Origin: Baylisascaris procyonis
Taxonomy: Eukaryota; Nematoda; Chromadorea; Rhabditida; Ascarididae
Length of the DNA stretch: 64,000 nucleotides
Direction of reading: 5' to 3'
NCBI GenBank assembly: GCA_037389465.1
Contig: JAZARR010000221.1
Location: forward strand, 288,501 to 352,500
The translations under genes were made by a program, and so were the position numbers. The notes beneath the pieces are model-generated. The model was not told the origin of the DNA. It was given only the letters and a program-made list of their open reading frames with translations, and did no database searches. How positions within the stretch are numbered: position 1 is the stretch's first letter; the number at the start of each line of letters is the position of its first letter. Shown in pieces: positions 37,086-48,995 of the stretch.

Positions 37086-40000
37086 AAGGAACCTCATGAC
37101 ACAGTGAAAACGAATTTCTCAATCAGTCTCAAACAAAAAGTGTTGGGGTATGAATATTTTGACGAAAAAATTCAAAAAATTAGTACATGTTGACGAGAAG
37201 GCAAAATATGCGAGAAGAATATAAACAGTAATTTAGGCATTACTGAGTGCAAAAATTTTTTTCACTTCCACTCTTACTTTTATTGACAATTTTTTCGAAT
37301 GGGAAAACATTTCTTCACTTCAGTACCGATTAAATTACTGCTGAAGTGATAAAGTGCTAGATCGAGTCATTTTTCAGAACGGGATACATTGTTTGCTGTC
37401 AAAAACTGTCATATGTTCGTTTTATTGATAAACTTGTTTGATATCACCATGGAGAGCGCATACTGGTGCGTGACAAATTTTTTTGAACGTTTTCTCTCAG
37501 AATTATTGCACGACTTGTGCGATGTAAAAAAAATCACAATTTGTGCATGAACACTTGACGTTGCTTCAAAAATGGAGAAAAATATAAAAATAAGGCTTCC
37601 TCTCTTCTTCCTCTCTTTCTTTCTCAGCTCCCCTTCCCTCACCATTTACAATCTTCGCTGTAAGATTTCATCGAAATCGGAACAGGACTCTTGAAATCGA
37701 ATCAAATCTTTTCGAAGTTTTCTAATGTTATTCTTTTTTTTTCAGAAAAATACTCCAAGATCTCATTCTCTTCAACTTTTTTGAGCAGTGAGTTGAAATC
37801 AAGACAATTCGTGGGAGTTAAAGCTATTCCATGTCAATTTCTATAAGAAATTGCACAATCGTGACGATCTACGATTAGTACAACTAAGTAAATATGCCAT
37901 TTATTTATAATTACCATCCGCTTACCTAGAAACTCATCAGTTCAAGTCTCTCGCTCAAGATGAATGTCACAAACACCAGACTTTTGTTTGTTGTTAAACG
38001 GAAATTGAAAATAAATGCATTACGAATATATCCAAAAATTTAGCCACATAGTTGCTAATAAAACAATGATGTTATGAAAGTTTTTTGAAGTGTTGGAAAA
38101 GAAAAACAGATGATAATGTGGAATGAAAACATAATAAGAATTGCAAATACAAATGAAAATACGAATATAAGTTAGCACTCAATTCCAAATACCTGAAAAC
38201 GTTTGCTGTGCATTTACTCGCATATAGTTTCGTTGATACTTCACTGCCGAAAATATCGATAGATACAAATTTGAAAAAAAAAGAACTCAGCCAACACTAA
38301 GAAACTCCGCCGAAAAATGTTAATCATCCATCGATGCAGCGTAACAATATTTGTTAGATGAAATATCGTTGAAAAGTGATAAAAATCACCGCATTTTGAA
38401 AACTTTATCATTCCTGAGTTAATTATTCGTTCGTTTTTTGCTCATTTCCCATTTTACTTCTTATAGAATGCTCTTCACAAATAGAATGAATTATTCGATC
38501 TTTTCGGCATTCGAAATTGTAAAATAAAAGTTGATCGAATGTGGCCGCTTAATGAGTATTTCCTATGCCTGCGGGTATAAATACTCTACAGTACACCATA
38601 ACAGTTGAGGATGCCGTCAGCAGAAAATGACCGAATGCAAAATGATCACATAAAAAAAAACTAATTCGAAGAGAAATGTGCCATCGAAAAAGCTCGTTCA
38701 TCGAAATGTGCTGTGTATAGAGAAACTACTCAAAAAACGCCTACGACTTTAAAATTCCAGACGTTGCCTAGTAGAATGTAATCTTGCTTTCGAATAAATC
38801 ACGTTGCAAGACTTTTAATGGACCTTTGTAATTTTGCATTTCAAAGGAGAATACGACTTCATGACTGGAAGTATGTATGTGTCTTACATGTTCGTCTGTC
38901 TAGTTATGTCAGTGAGTAAGCAAGAAAGCTAGAATTATGACGTTTATTGCATATAAAATGCACCATGATATGTATCGTGCTTGCTAAATTCTAATCCCAC
39001 TCATTAGTTCGAAAAGAGTTATACACATGCATAAATGTGCACGAATATTTGCATATATTTCGCGACCGGTCCGATTGCATTCTATATCCCTCATGTTGAG
39101 AAAACCAATCTTTTGTAGATTTGGAAGTATCCCCGGACCATTTCGAAACATTTTCCACATCTTTTAATATTTGCTTACTCAACGAAACCTGTTAGTCTGG
39201 CGAACGGATCCAATATAAAACATTACAAAATTTAACCAATATAAAACATAAAACAAAGATACCCTTCGTTTTTCAAGTGCCCCACTTAATGATTCTTCTG
39301 ACCGTGCCCATATTGTCGTGCATACCTTGAGTTAGTATAAGCTTCTCCCTTGAGTAAGCAATCGATATATTCATCGGCGTTTGTCTATATTTTCAAACTA
39401 TGCGGCGCAATAACTCACGATTACGCACAAATAAAGTTGTTAAGGTCATCCTCATCGGAAATGCTGTCTGCATCGAAGAGTCGTGTTATCGCGAAGTTTT
39501 CACCCTAAACTGAAGTTAGAATACACAAAATACGGGTATATAGACGGTTCATTTTGATTTACTTTGGAAAATATAAGGATACTCATCGGCGATGCAAGGT
39601 CACCCAATCGACATAATCACCTGTTATGGTTAGGAACTAATGACTCTAGTGTTGCAATTTGCTAATCTATTAACAGCTATACTTGAGAAATGAGTTAAGC
39701 ATGGGAGAGTTGTTTTATGATGTATAAGTTCGTATTAAAATTGAATTGTGTTCAAATATCTAGTCAGCAAGCATTTTATAATTTCTTTCAGCTGCGCCAT
39801 TAATTTTATTTCACTGATGCGCCTTTTTAGATATTTAGATAATCTGCACGCTTCACAAGGCCGTTATTCAATTAATCACAACCTTCATCGAAAATCAGTG
39901 GAATTAGTGTACCAATAATTAGTGAAAACGAGAAATACCAGCAACATATTCGAATGTATTAGAAAGTTTGTTTCACGAATCAACCAGTATTCTCATAAAT

Positions 40001-42429
40001 TCAACGTCAATGTGAAGATCTTGACATATTGGGGGAAGAGAGGGGGAGGGTACCTCACTGCGCAACTCATATTTCAGGATGTATGCTAACAAGGTCGATT
40101 GCATTTTGCGCAAGCATAACACTATCGAATACACTTTTGCAAATAGTTGCAACAACGCGTTATAGCGGCATCAGTTTTAAAGTGTCCCAGTTCACACACG
40201 TGATTGCCTACTGGTTTCAACTCACGCTAGAAGCACAAAATGTAGTGACAAAATTTATGGATGCAATTAATAAGATGCGCTGAACTTTTTTCATTTCATG
40301 CATCAGCTAACGCCCTTTCAGGGTGTCAGAAAGTTGGTAAGTGAATTTCCTTTTAGAAATATGTGGGAGCCGCTCAGGGATATTTTTGTGTGCTTTTGCA
40401 ACTTTGCATCTACAAAGCGTAAAATTGCAAAATCCGATCCGCATATGTACATATTCTATCCATCTGTCTTTTCAGTAGTTTCAAGTCAGAGATTCATTGA
40501 ATTTGATGAGTATAACTTAAGTTATGGTTTGTCTTCCTGTGCAATCTTTCATATTGATACAAGAGCTCATCGACATCTCAAAGCTTTGATCAAAGTCAAA
40601 AGCTAGTTCTTAGTTCGCAAAGGTCGCGCTACAAAAAAGAATATTCTTGTAGAAGATATTAGATCATGAATTTGCTGACAGTGTGCATCATTGCTGCCAC
40701 AATTTTTTTATTGAAGGCTATAACTGTTTATGCAATCGCCTAAACAATGTCCCGCTGACCGTGAATTACAAACCGACCTTAACAAACTGTGTAGCCGATG
40801 TGGCACAATGTTGCATAACTGATGCCTACCGAAATACTGCTTATACGACTCTGATTCAATAAAGATTTAAAAGGTTCTCAATGAAAAAGTTAAGTTCGGG
40901 AACTTTAAGCTTATCAGTGATATGCACTTAATTCACTTTGCATCTAAATTACTAAGAGAGTGAGTGGTTTTAGAATGGTTCTAAGTTCACAAAGTGTAAA
41001 GTCTATTTCAATGAATTGCACCTGAGTGATTTACAACACTCAGAAGTAAAAATGACCAAGATTCTCGACCTCATTCAACGTTATTTTATCAGAAAGCTTC
41101 TTCAAAAAAAGGAAACAATAGCTTATTTGCTGAGAATATTACAATTTAATCTCGATGTGTTATCTGAACAGAAGTTTTAAGGTGTTTAAAGCACTTATGC
41201 GTCTCCTACAATCTCATCTATATGCATTTAGATATCGAGTTTGCGAATATCTTTATGCTCCCATCAAGTTAACTAACTCCTACGATTGGTTTGAAATCAG
41301 CTATACCTCGTTTTTAGCCACCGCTGGAGGTTTTTTTTTTTGCTGTGAGGTTGTCATCAATATTGAATGAGCTATTTTTTTCTCCTGGCATCATACGCAG
41401 CTAATTTTGTTCTATCAGCGAGTTTGAACTCCTTCTTGACTATATTTTGGCTATAATTGCACTAAGTAAATACTTAAGCTTCGTTGAATCATGGAAAATC
41501 CCATTAATTCGGCTTGCAATTTTCATGGTTGTGACTGAATAGCTCACTGTTTATACTCTCTATCATGCTTGAATCAGTAACGCATGTTTATATCTTTCAT
41601 CTTTGCTCTTCTAATATATTTTATTATATAAGAGACTTGTGTTGCATTATTAAAGCTTTATGTCATAAAATGAATTCTATCAGCCATTAAAAAAATCTCT
41701 TTTTTTGTCAGGAAAACCTTCACGAGCAGTCGAATCCATGTAAACATACAGACAAAAGCATTCAGCATTTTACAATTATTTCAGCTAACTTACGAAAAAT
41801 ACTTGTCGGAGTGAGTGAAATAAGAAAGTGTGACAAATGTCAGCTCTGTTTTACTTCTTCAATGGATGTTTTGGTCAGAATTCGTGCAACTCTCGGATTG
41901 AGTGACGATGCACATCATTTAACATTCTGCGAGTTTCTTAAGTATTCGCTACCCGACTAGCGATTGGAAAGGTCGCCATCGTTCCAATTATCCTGATGTG
42001 TTTTTCCATTCCTGTTATCCTTTTCGACGCTCATACAAAACATTGTTGACAATGTAACTTGCATAATAAGGAGGCAGAAAATGAAGCAAAGATGGGTCAG
42101 AAATGGCATTACGAAGCAATAGCACACAATGGCTTCAGCTTAAATAGGACAAAAATGCACATCAAAGAGGAAAACTTTCAATGTTCCACATTAATTTCTT
42201 TGTTTCATTGCAAGCTTGCTGAATCGATGGCAGCATTCTGTCAAAAGTATTCATTGCGTTAATTTACGCATCCCTTCGATGGATGACGTCAATAGCCGAG
42301 CAAAAAACATCAGCGAATAGGTCGCCAATAAACTTGCACATAAAGAAACGCTAAAATGAATGAACCAACTTAAAATAAACCAACATTAAGAACAACGAAG
42401 GTTATAACCAAACATATGCATCGTGTTGT

Positions 42430-42556
42430 AAGTCATAAATAAACGTCATAAATAGTCATAAATAAGTCATAAATAAACGTCAGCCAATCAGTTATAAAAA
42501 TAAGCATCAGTAAATAAGTAGTAAATGAACACTAATTAAGAAGTCATAAATAAGGC
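42430..42556. repeat. GTCATAAATAA minisatellite
   Basis: GTCATAAAT(AA) is repeated tandemly four times between 42432 and 42482, with spacer variants (AAACGTC), and an isolated copy sits at 42543-42555. Confidence 0.7.
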
Positions 42557-43850
42557 CAAGTGAAAATTTATAAAAATGTAGTAAAAATAAATTGCTTTTT
42601 AATTGCTTATTCATGCTACTCAAATTTTTGTAGTTTCTTACGATGACGTCAACAAACTTTTTTTTGCAACTATATTTTAATGTTTCAAGTCGATGAAAAT
42701 CTCTGTATAACACATCTCTACGTAAACTGCTCTCTACTGAATTGCTCACACAATACGGAGTTGTCCTACTGGACCGGTACTTCTTCATATTCGATCTTTA
42801 GCCTTGAATTTAGCGCGTCGAACAAGAATGATCATGGTTTGTCGACTCTTTTGGCCAATAAACATAATGATGTTTTTCACGCGAAATTCGTAGATTGCAA
42901 TGAAATGAATGCGAAAAAAGTCGCCATCCATTTATAAGAATGATAAATTATGTCGAATTCAAATAGGGGGAGTAAGCATGACCAGTCGGAGATGATCTCT
43001 TAAGCACTTCTGCAACACTGCCTTTGCAAAGCACATTGTGTCTATTTCATGAGTGCTCGTATGTGTGTCTGTCCGTCTGTCTGTATTTATGTCTTTTGAA
43101 TTGTCTCAATCGAGAAACCTTAGTGCTTAAGCTCGAAATAGCTGTAAACAGCTATTTACGGTATACATCGTAGCTTGATTTTCTGTTTCGAGATTCCTGT
43201 CGATTCACTCAATTTCGAAAAGAATTATAGGCACTTTAACGTGCCCGTGTTCATCTAAGAACCAGCAGGATTTTTATTTTAAAGTGGTTAAGGAGCAAAA
43301 AGCGGATGTTTGCAGAAGGTATGTGAGAGCGGCCAAATCAGAATTTGAATGTATCATTGCTGTGTTTTATTCTGTTTGTCAATTTATGAAACTATTTGGC
43401 GTGGTTGGTCATCATTATCCAACAACTTTTTACTCTTTAGGCTGTAAAATTGAAATTCACACCTCACGTCACAGGAAGTGACGTTTAGTGATGAAAAGGG
43501 TGTTAGTTATTTCTCCACTTGATGGTTTTTTCTTGCACTTCAGTGATGAAAGGTTTTCCACTATGTGTCACTAATAGGCTTTTCATCTCTAGAAACGTTG
43601 TTTATTTACAATTCTGGGACTTGCAAGCATGCAGATTGGGAAAAAAATTGGTGTCAGTAGTCTCGATGATCATCATGCGGCGCGAGACGTGGTAGCAGAA
43701 TGTGTGGTAACAAGTTTACTCTGAAGATAGCAGTTGGACATAAAAATTCACGCATGAAGAGGGGAAAAATTAGTGGTCTGTCATCGTGATATCGAAGTTA
43801 CGCATCCGAAGCTATTATTCGTCGTCAACGCCAGTTTATCTTAACGAATG

Positions 43851-43856
43851 TTTATT
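43851..43856 (-). terminator. Candidate polyadenylation signal of the STAR gene
   Basis: AATAAA on the minus strand, about 150 nt after the stop codon at 44007-44009. Position fits a short nematode 3' UTR; it is not proof of use. Confidence 0.4.
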
Positions 43857-44006
43857 CACAACTTGAAATGTTTGAAGATGGCTAACGATACAAATTTATT
43901 GTAGAGGAGCAAAAATATTTGATGAAATATTCGTCAGAGTATTGCTGCGACGTTTAGCGTTGATGGGAACGTCGGAAGCAATGATGGAAGTAGACATGTG
44001 CCACTA

Positions 44007-44249
44007 TTAGGGTGTTACTTCACTTCGAGCTCTGCTGATGAGGTTTATCGGTGGCATACGGAGTAGTTGTGGGGGTGGCTGACTGTCTGTACCTGCGTTA
44101 ATGAGTTGTGTTACCGCGGTTACACCTGCAGCGAGTTTCGCCATGCAGTTGGCCTTGTTCACGTCCAATGCGATCACCAAAACATGTAGTGGCTCGAGAA
44201 GATGCTCCCAGCCAGCGTATTCCTTTAGACGTGACTCACGACGTGGATT
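44007..44249 (-). CDS. STAR gene exon 4: end of KH, QUA2 region, stop
   Basis: The acceptor is GCTGATTGCAG, phase 0. It encodes NPRRESRLKEYAGWEHLLEP and LHVLVIALDVNKANC, the KH C-terminal half (compare KPNWEHLNEDLHVLI in Quaking-type proteins). The tail is LINAGTDSQPPPQLLRMPP, then TAA at 44009-44007. A possible donor GAA|GTAACA at 44018 would let the gene continue, so the stop is likely but not certain. Confidence 0.75.
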   Translation of the reverse strand, partial: NPRRESRLKEYAGWEHLLEPLHVLVIALDVNKANCMAKLAAGVTAVTQLINAGTDSQPPPQLLRMPPINLISRARSEVTP

Positions 44250-47200
44250 CTGCAATCAGCTGTTGGTCCACTAGCACTTCTCTTCTACACTTGAAATAAG
44301 CGCCACAAAAACTCTCTGCTTGCATGAAAATTAAAGAATATATGTAACGTGTGGGTAATACAAATGACTTATTCTGAACTGCACAGAAAACGGCGTAAAA
44401 GAACGTTTTAAACGGAAAGCAAACGGTTGTATATCATTTCTTGCGGTTTCATTGTTAAAATGAGCTTGATGAGCAGGCTGGTGAACCATTTAAAAATCTA
44501 TGTTTTCTTTGCCACAGGTATCAGCATTTCGCAGTTGAATTCGCCACCGACCAAAACCTTGCAATACTTCCTTGAAGGAGTATGTATTATGAAATGGCCT
44601 GTGTGTAACACGATATGCTTTGTCATCATGCAGATAGAGGTCTTACTATTGCTGAAAGCGGAGGTGGAATAAGAGTCGAAAAGTCTCTTAAAAGGGCAGA
44701 AAATGTGCAAATGATGAGAGTCTGGATCATGAGTTTATGTCTCTAGTTATTTCGTATTGCCACAATATAATAACACATTTCCATTCACCTGCACATACTG
44801 TACTTCTTCGCTTACAGGCCCAATAGGAACGTACGAGTATTTCCAAAATCGATGCACACTTAAAGGAGTGGATGTGAATGACACGGCCAGGCAAAACGCA
44901 AGTTACTCCCTACATAAGCCTATAAAGAGGAATAATGGTTAAATCTTCTAACAAAACAAGTAATCATTGCTGTACCTTAAGGGAACCCTCTCCTCGTATA
45001 AGAATATGACATCCGCTCTCGGCCTCTAATCTCCGCACTGTTTTTCCTCTTGGTCCCAAAATTCGGCAAATATAATTGTAACCTGTTGCCTGTGGAATAG
45101 GCACCTTTTCTTGCAACGTTATTGTTTGCTGTTCCATCGGCGTACTTTGGCAGTCCTGCAAAAACAAACAGTCCTGATATTAAGCGTGATGTAACAGTTA
45201 GCTGGAATTCGTCACAAAAACTTTCCAATATATGAAGCAAGGTTAGTTATGATTCCGCAGTGACAAATTGAAACTTGTGTTGCGTTTCAATGATCTTCCT
45301 GCGGTAGTAATGAAATGAAATGAGTCTGTATGGTTGTAATTTTCCATATATTTTTTTTCGAACCCATGCATTAGCTAATGGATGTTTTATAAGATAGCTG
45401 ATATATGTGGCAACCGCCTCACAACTGGATGGAAGTTGGTGGAGATGTCCAGAACGATCATCACCTGTAACTTTCCAGAGTTAGAGAGGATGGGGGGTAG
45501 GGGGTAGGGGGAGGGCAGGATCACTCGGCTTCGCTACTCCATTGACTATCATATATGGCTACCGTTGAGGAGCATTGGCTACGTAAATGAGTTTGATGAA
45601 GAAGCCTTCATCTGTGGAGAGTGCGATTGATGGACATTGGATGAGCTTCTTCTATAAATAATGTTCCAAACTCGATCCATCTCAGAGGTGAGCAAATAGC
45701 GAGCATGAAGGAATAATGATGGTGACGTCTTCTGAATTGCGTTTAATTTTCGCATGTCTCGAACCAATTCATCCAAATATCTGAAAATAATATTGCAATC
45801 GAAATTTATCGCTGCATTTGAATAATGCATTTTCTAGTGAAAACATTGATGCATTCGATGATTTCCTATCTCAGCCCCTTTGAAGCAGCGCTTGGTTAAA
45901 TGGTGAAAGAATAGAAATTTCGAGTTTGCATAAAGTATAGTTGGAACAGATTTTTGTATGCAATTGTTTGGCGATGTTCTGTTCCGTTCAAAGCAAGCCG
46001 ACTATCACCTATCAGAAGCAACGAATGCTAGCATCTGCTTATAATCACTATCTGAGTCAACAACCTTGGTTGTTATTTCTGCCTTGCAACTATGACAGAG
46101 GTAACTTTGCGACCACCCATTTCAATATCTAGCTCGCATGCATTCGCCTGGGTACTCACTTATCAGGTCGATCCTCTTTTATTTACGACTAATGACGCTA
46201 ATACAAATCACGTTCCAAACGGCAATAGTTACCATACGCCACCGCCATTTTTAGTCAATTGTGCACGAATATTATCCACCTTTTTCTTCTGTCTGAATAG
46301 GGTAAACCACAAATTTCGGGCTTTTCACAAGTGATATGCAGTCGATCAACCTTTAATTTTGCAATGTAAAAGCAATCTCTGGCACCCTATCAATTTCAAA
46401 ATCCGAATTTCTGTCACTAACTAGCTACTAGCAAATTAGTGATAAAGAATAGTGATGCTCAATTTTTCAATTGAAAGAAAAGAAATTGACGAACGTATCT
46501 TCTGAAAGGATTCTCGTATATGATTTAAAAATCCGCTTCTACGGAGTCAATTTAGTGAATAAACAAACTGCTGGAGTGCAAATTCCAATCGCATATCGGC
46601 ATAACTTCTAGCAATCATCCGCTAATTTTTTAGTTAATACCTTTGTTGGCACTTTAAACCGAAATCTGCACCTATTACTTCTGCCATTACTTTCTTACTG
46701 CCTTCCCCCACTACTGTTCCCTTGTCGCTCACTTATTACTTATCGCAACAAAAGTTCTCCTTCACCATTTTGATTAATTTTTGCTGCTCATTAATTATTA
46801 GATTGCTAGAGGTCATTGTTTTACACAATGCGATCAGTTAAATGTGTAAATTTATTGTCGGCTAATTTGATTGAAAAAAACACCAAAAGCGATTCATGTT
46901 CTCGAATGGTTTTTCGTTGAAGTGCTAAAATTTTCGATCATTCTCTGCGTTTATCTATGAAATCTTCAACATTTCCGAGCACTTGATCGTGGCTCACTTC
47001 CTGAAAATTTTATAGTTTGCTGCCAGTCCGCGTTTAGTCTAGTGGGAAGGGGTCAGGAAGGTGGCTAGCAGAGGGAAAAAGGGTGGAAGTGGGATCAAAG
47101 AGGTTCATTTGTGCTCGATCCCCCGAGAAAATGTGCGCACGTTTAATAATAATTTACTTTTATCGATTGATATGAACATGTGAGCGAATAATGCAGCTAA

Positions 47201-47647
47201 TTAGTTTCTAGAGATTAAATGGAAATGACTCCAAGTTAAATATACAACTCCAAAGAAATTTGCATATTTCATCTGATGACAAGCGGACACATGGGCCGGC
47301 AAATAGACCAATCCAGGTATCACGTGCAGGAGTAGACGTTAGCGTCGACTAGGAATGCTGCAAGCACCCGTAACGTATTTCAATAGCACCTAACTTGTTG
47401 TTGGCATTTCTCTTTACCCTCTCAGTAACAGTTTGCTTCACATAATCCTAACTAACCTAGCCGCATCATTTTGTTCTTCTCGAGTACCAGGAGCTGGTGG
47501 AGGTGAGGTGAAATCGATGTTTGCTATCATTGGATGACAGCTCGTAGATGCATGGTGTGATCCTCGTTCATCACCACTTCTCGCAGCTCCACGACAATTT
47601 GACGCATCGGCTCGCAAACCATCATTCGATTTGCCGCCGTCCGCCAT
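44007..47647 (-). CDS. STAR-family KH RNA-binding protein (four exons seen)
   Basis: The model joins exons 47647-47457, 45780 to about 45583, 45155-44976 and 44249-44007. Domains run in STAR order: a 63-residue Ser- and Ala-rich N-terminus, QUA1 dimerisation helix (YLDELVRDMRKLN ... LFLHARYLLTSEMDRVW), Ser-rich linker, KH domain (RILGPRGKTVRRLE, GPRG loop present), then QUA2-like GWEHLLEPLHVLV and a short tail. Relatives such as GLD-1, Quaking, How and ASD-2 bind hexamer-like RNA sites and control splicing, stability or translation. Exon 1 to 2 joins exactly (AG|A) and exon 3 to 4 in phase 0. The exon 2 to 3 junction is not settled. The start is firm: TAG precedes the ATG in frame. Total is near 260 residues, compact for the family. 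No single named ortholog can be assigned. Confidence 0.8.
44976..45155 (-). CDS. STAR gene exon 3: KH core
   Basis: The exon is 180 nt, phase 0 at both ends, acceptor TTTGTTTTTGCAG and donor AAG|GTACAG. It encodes TITLQEKVPIPQATGYNYIC, RILGPRGKTVRRLEAES and GCHILIRGEGSLK. GPRG is the GXXG RNA-contact loop. Compared with the family NFVGRILGPRG, this protein has NYICRILGPRG, with Cys in place of the conserved Gly. The last codon AAG joins AAT of exon 4 in frame. Confidence 0.88.
45492..45515 (+). promoter_or_regulatory. G-quadruplex-forming motif in STAR intron 2
   Basis: G6-TA-G5-TA-G5-A-G3: four G-tracts with one- or two-base loops, on the strand opposite the STAR mRNA (so C-rich in the transcript). 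Location is between exons 2 and 3. A regulatory role is inference only. Confidence 0.5.
45583..45780 (-). CDS. STAR gene exon 2: QUA1 domain
   Basis: Acceptor TTATTTTCAG; the first base A completes the AG left by exon 1 to give Arg-Tyr-Leu-Asp-Glu-Leu. The QUA1 pattern is YLDELVRDMRKLN, then LFLHARYLLTSEMDRVW. The 3' end is uncertain: AC|GTAGCC at 45582 (phase 2) would fit an acceptor at 45145 or an unseen exon, while CGA|GTTTGG at 45671 (phase 0) would fit exon 3 directly but leave an unusually short QUA1-KH linker. The end given is the longer option. Confidence 0.7.
47457..47647 (-). CDS. STAR gene exon 1, with start codon
   Basis: ATG at 47647-47645, with TAG immediately before it in frame, so the start cannot lie further upstream in this exon. 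It encodes MADGGKSNDGLRADASN and, later, SPPPAPGTREEQNDAA, a low-complexity hydrophilic N-terminus. The donor GCT AG|GTTAGT is phase 2 and matches exon 2 exactly across a 1.7-kb intron. Confidence 0.8.
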
Positions 47648-48836
47648 CTAATCACCGTCACCACACTCGGAATCGTTTTAGGCAATATTGATGTGCTCAT
47701 TGCAGAGCAGCTTTATATAAGCAACGCATGATTCAAATTTGCCTGCATTTTTCTGCTTGTAGTTGCATAAAAATTTTAGTTGCTTTGTGCACAGATTTGT
47801 GCAAATCACCTTAAACAATGGAACTTGCGAATATTGCAAAATATATTCCATTTCGTTTTATTTGAATTTATATATGATTGTTTCTATGGGAGAAGCCTTA
47901 TGTGTCTTTACGCGAAATTGTTCAAAAATACCGCACTGCAATATTGCAGGAATATTGTAATGTTGTAAAGCGAAGATGCAATATATCGCAGTTGCAAAAA
48001 TTGCCTCCAGCAATTGCATTTACAGTGGTTATTAGTAAAATCAAGCCACTCATTACCTATTAGGCTATTCTTAAGTGATTCAACTTTGCGCAAATCGCTT
48101 AGTTCCAAAGAAGTCGTTCTTGTCATTCATAAGCACCTATGCAGTGTGATCACCCACGAACATTTTTTGTTCGTTTTCGTGCTTTATTAGGTATGTCGCA
48201 ATATCACCTGGTTCGCTGAGTCCGTTTCTAAAGATGGTGCTTCATACATATGCTAGCAGGTTTATTGTTATCAACATTTCTCTGAAAGTGATGTAAGAGC
48301 TCTGATCAGGGCTCGATGCGATTGACACATGCGATGTGAGGGATCCATAAATTAGGTCCATTTTAATGATGGGGGGGGGGAGAGGAGGTTAACTGTCGAA
48401 TATAATCGGAAAAGTTCTCCCGATAATTGACTATGAAATAATCGCACATAGGTTGGACCATGGTTTGTGGGATGTTAGAACAGACGATTAGTGCAACCAC
48501 AAAGGCAGCTCTAATGACACCATTCAGTGATGATGTTTCGTATCGCGGCAAACCTCAAGGCGAATGTGTCGGCGCTCCCAGCAATGAAAGCGAAACGCAG
48601 CGTTGTGGATAATCGCCTACATAATCCTATTTGGCGATTGTGGATCCGTGTTTGGTGTGTGCGCTCAGAGTTATACCGACTGTCAACATATCGATATACG
48701 CCGATAGTTTAATATTCGCTGCTTGATTTGCTCATAGGAGTGTTAGTCTCGAGCGTATTCCTTTATTAAATTTGAGGAACATATTTCATGCATTCACTCA
48801 AGCTTATATCAAAGCTTCATTTTTCGATTATCGCTT
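47648..48836. other. Divergent intergenic region, STAR gene and membrane-protein gene
   Basis: The start codons of the two divergent models are 1.19 kb apart, so both promoters should lie here. I see no clear TATA box. A G10 run occurs at 48371-48380. A minus-strand frame at 48363-48551 (62 codons) is open and coding-like but has no splice support. Confidence 0.45.
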
Positions 48837-48995
48837 ATGCATAGTGAAAATCGAGTGAGGCATTCCCATTCGCCACAGTATGATTTATACGGTAGACGAC
48901 TGTGGTACGGTAATGTTAAATCCGACCCTCAAACGAGAGTAACGATCCCACGTCCTTCGCATTTCGACGGCTTTCGTGAAACATTCACTACGGAG
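48837..48995 (+). CDS. Membrane-protein gene exon 1, probable start
   Basis: ATG at 48837 opens 53 codons (MHSENRVRHSHSPQYDLYG, then TIPRPSHFDGFRETFTTE), ending at a GAG|GTTTGT donor. Composition is strongly coding-like and cytosolic. No nearby trans-splice acceptor decides the start; it is simply the first ATG of the open frame. Confidence 0.55.

Larger units (their letters stand above)
32085..43850. other. Long AT-rich stretch without a supported gene
   Basis: No recognisable domain in nearly 12 kb. Frames noted: minus 34974-35321 (115 codons, coding-like NTIVSTRIDPYMTNNVIELF, but no ATG at its 5' end and no splice support), plus 40029-40283 after a CATATTTCAG acceptor, and plus 40298-40606 containing a good GTAAGT. 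Each is consistent with chance. A (GTCT)n patch lies at 43060-43085. It is either an intergenic desert or the introns of a gene whose exons I could not see. Confidence 0.45.
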
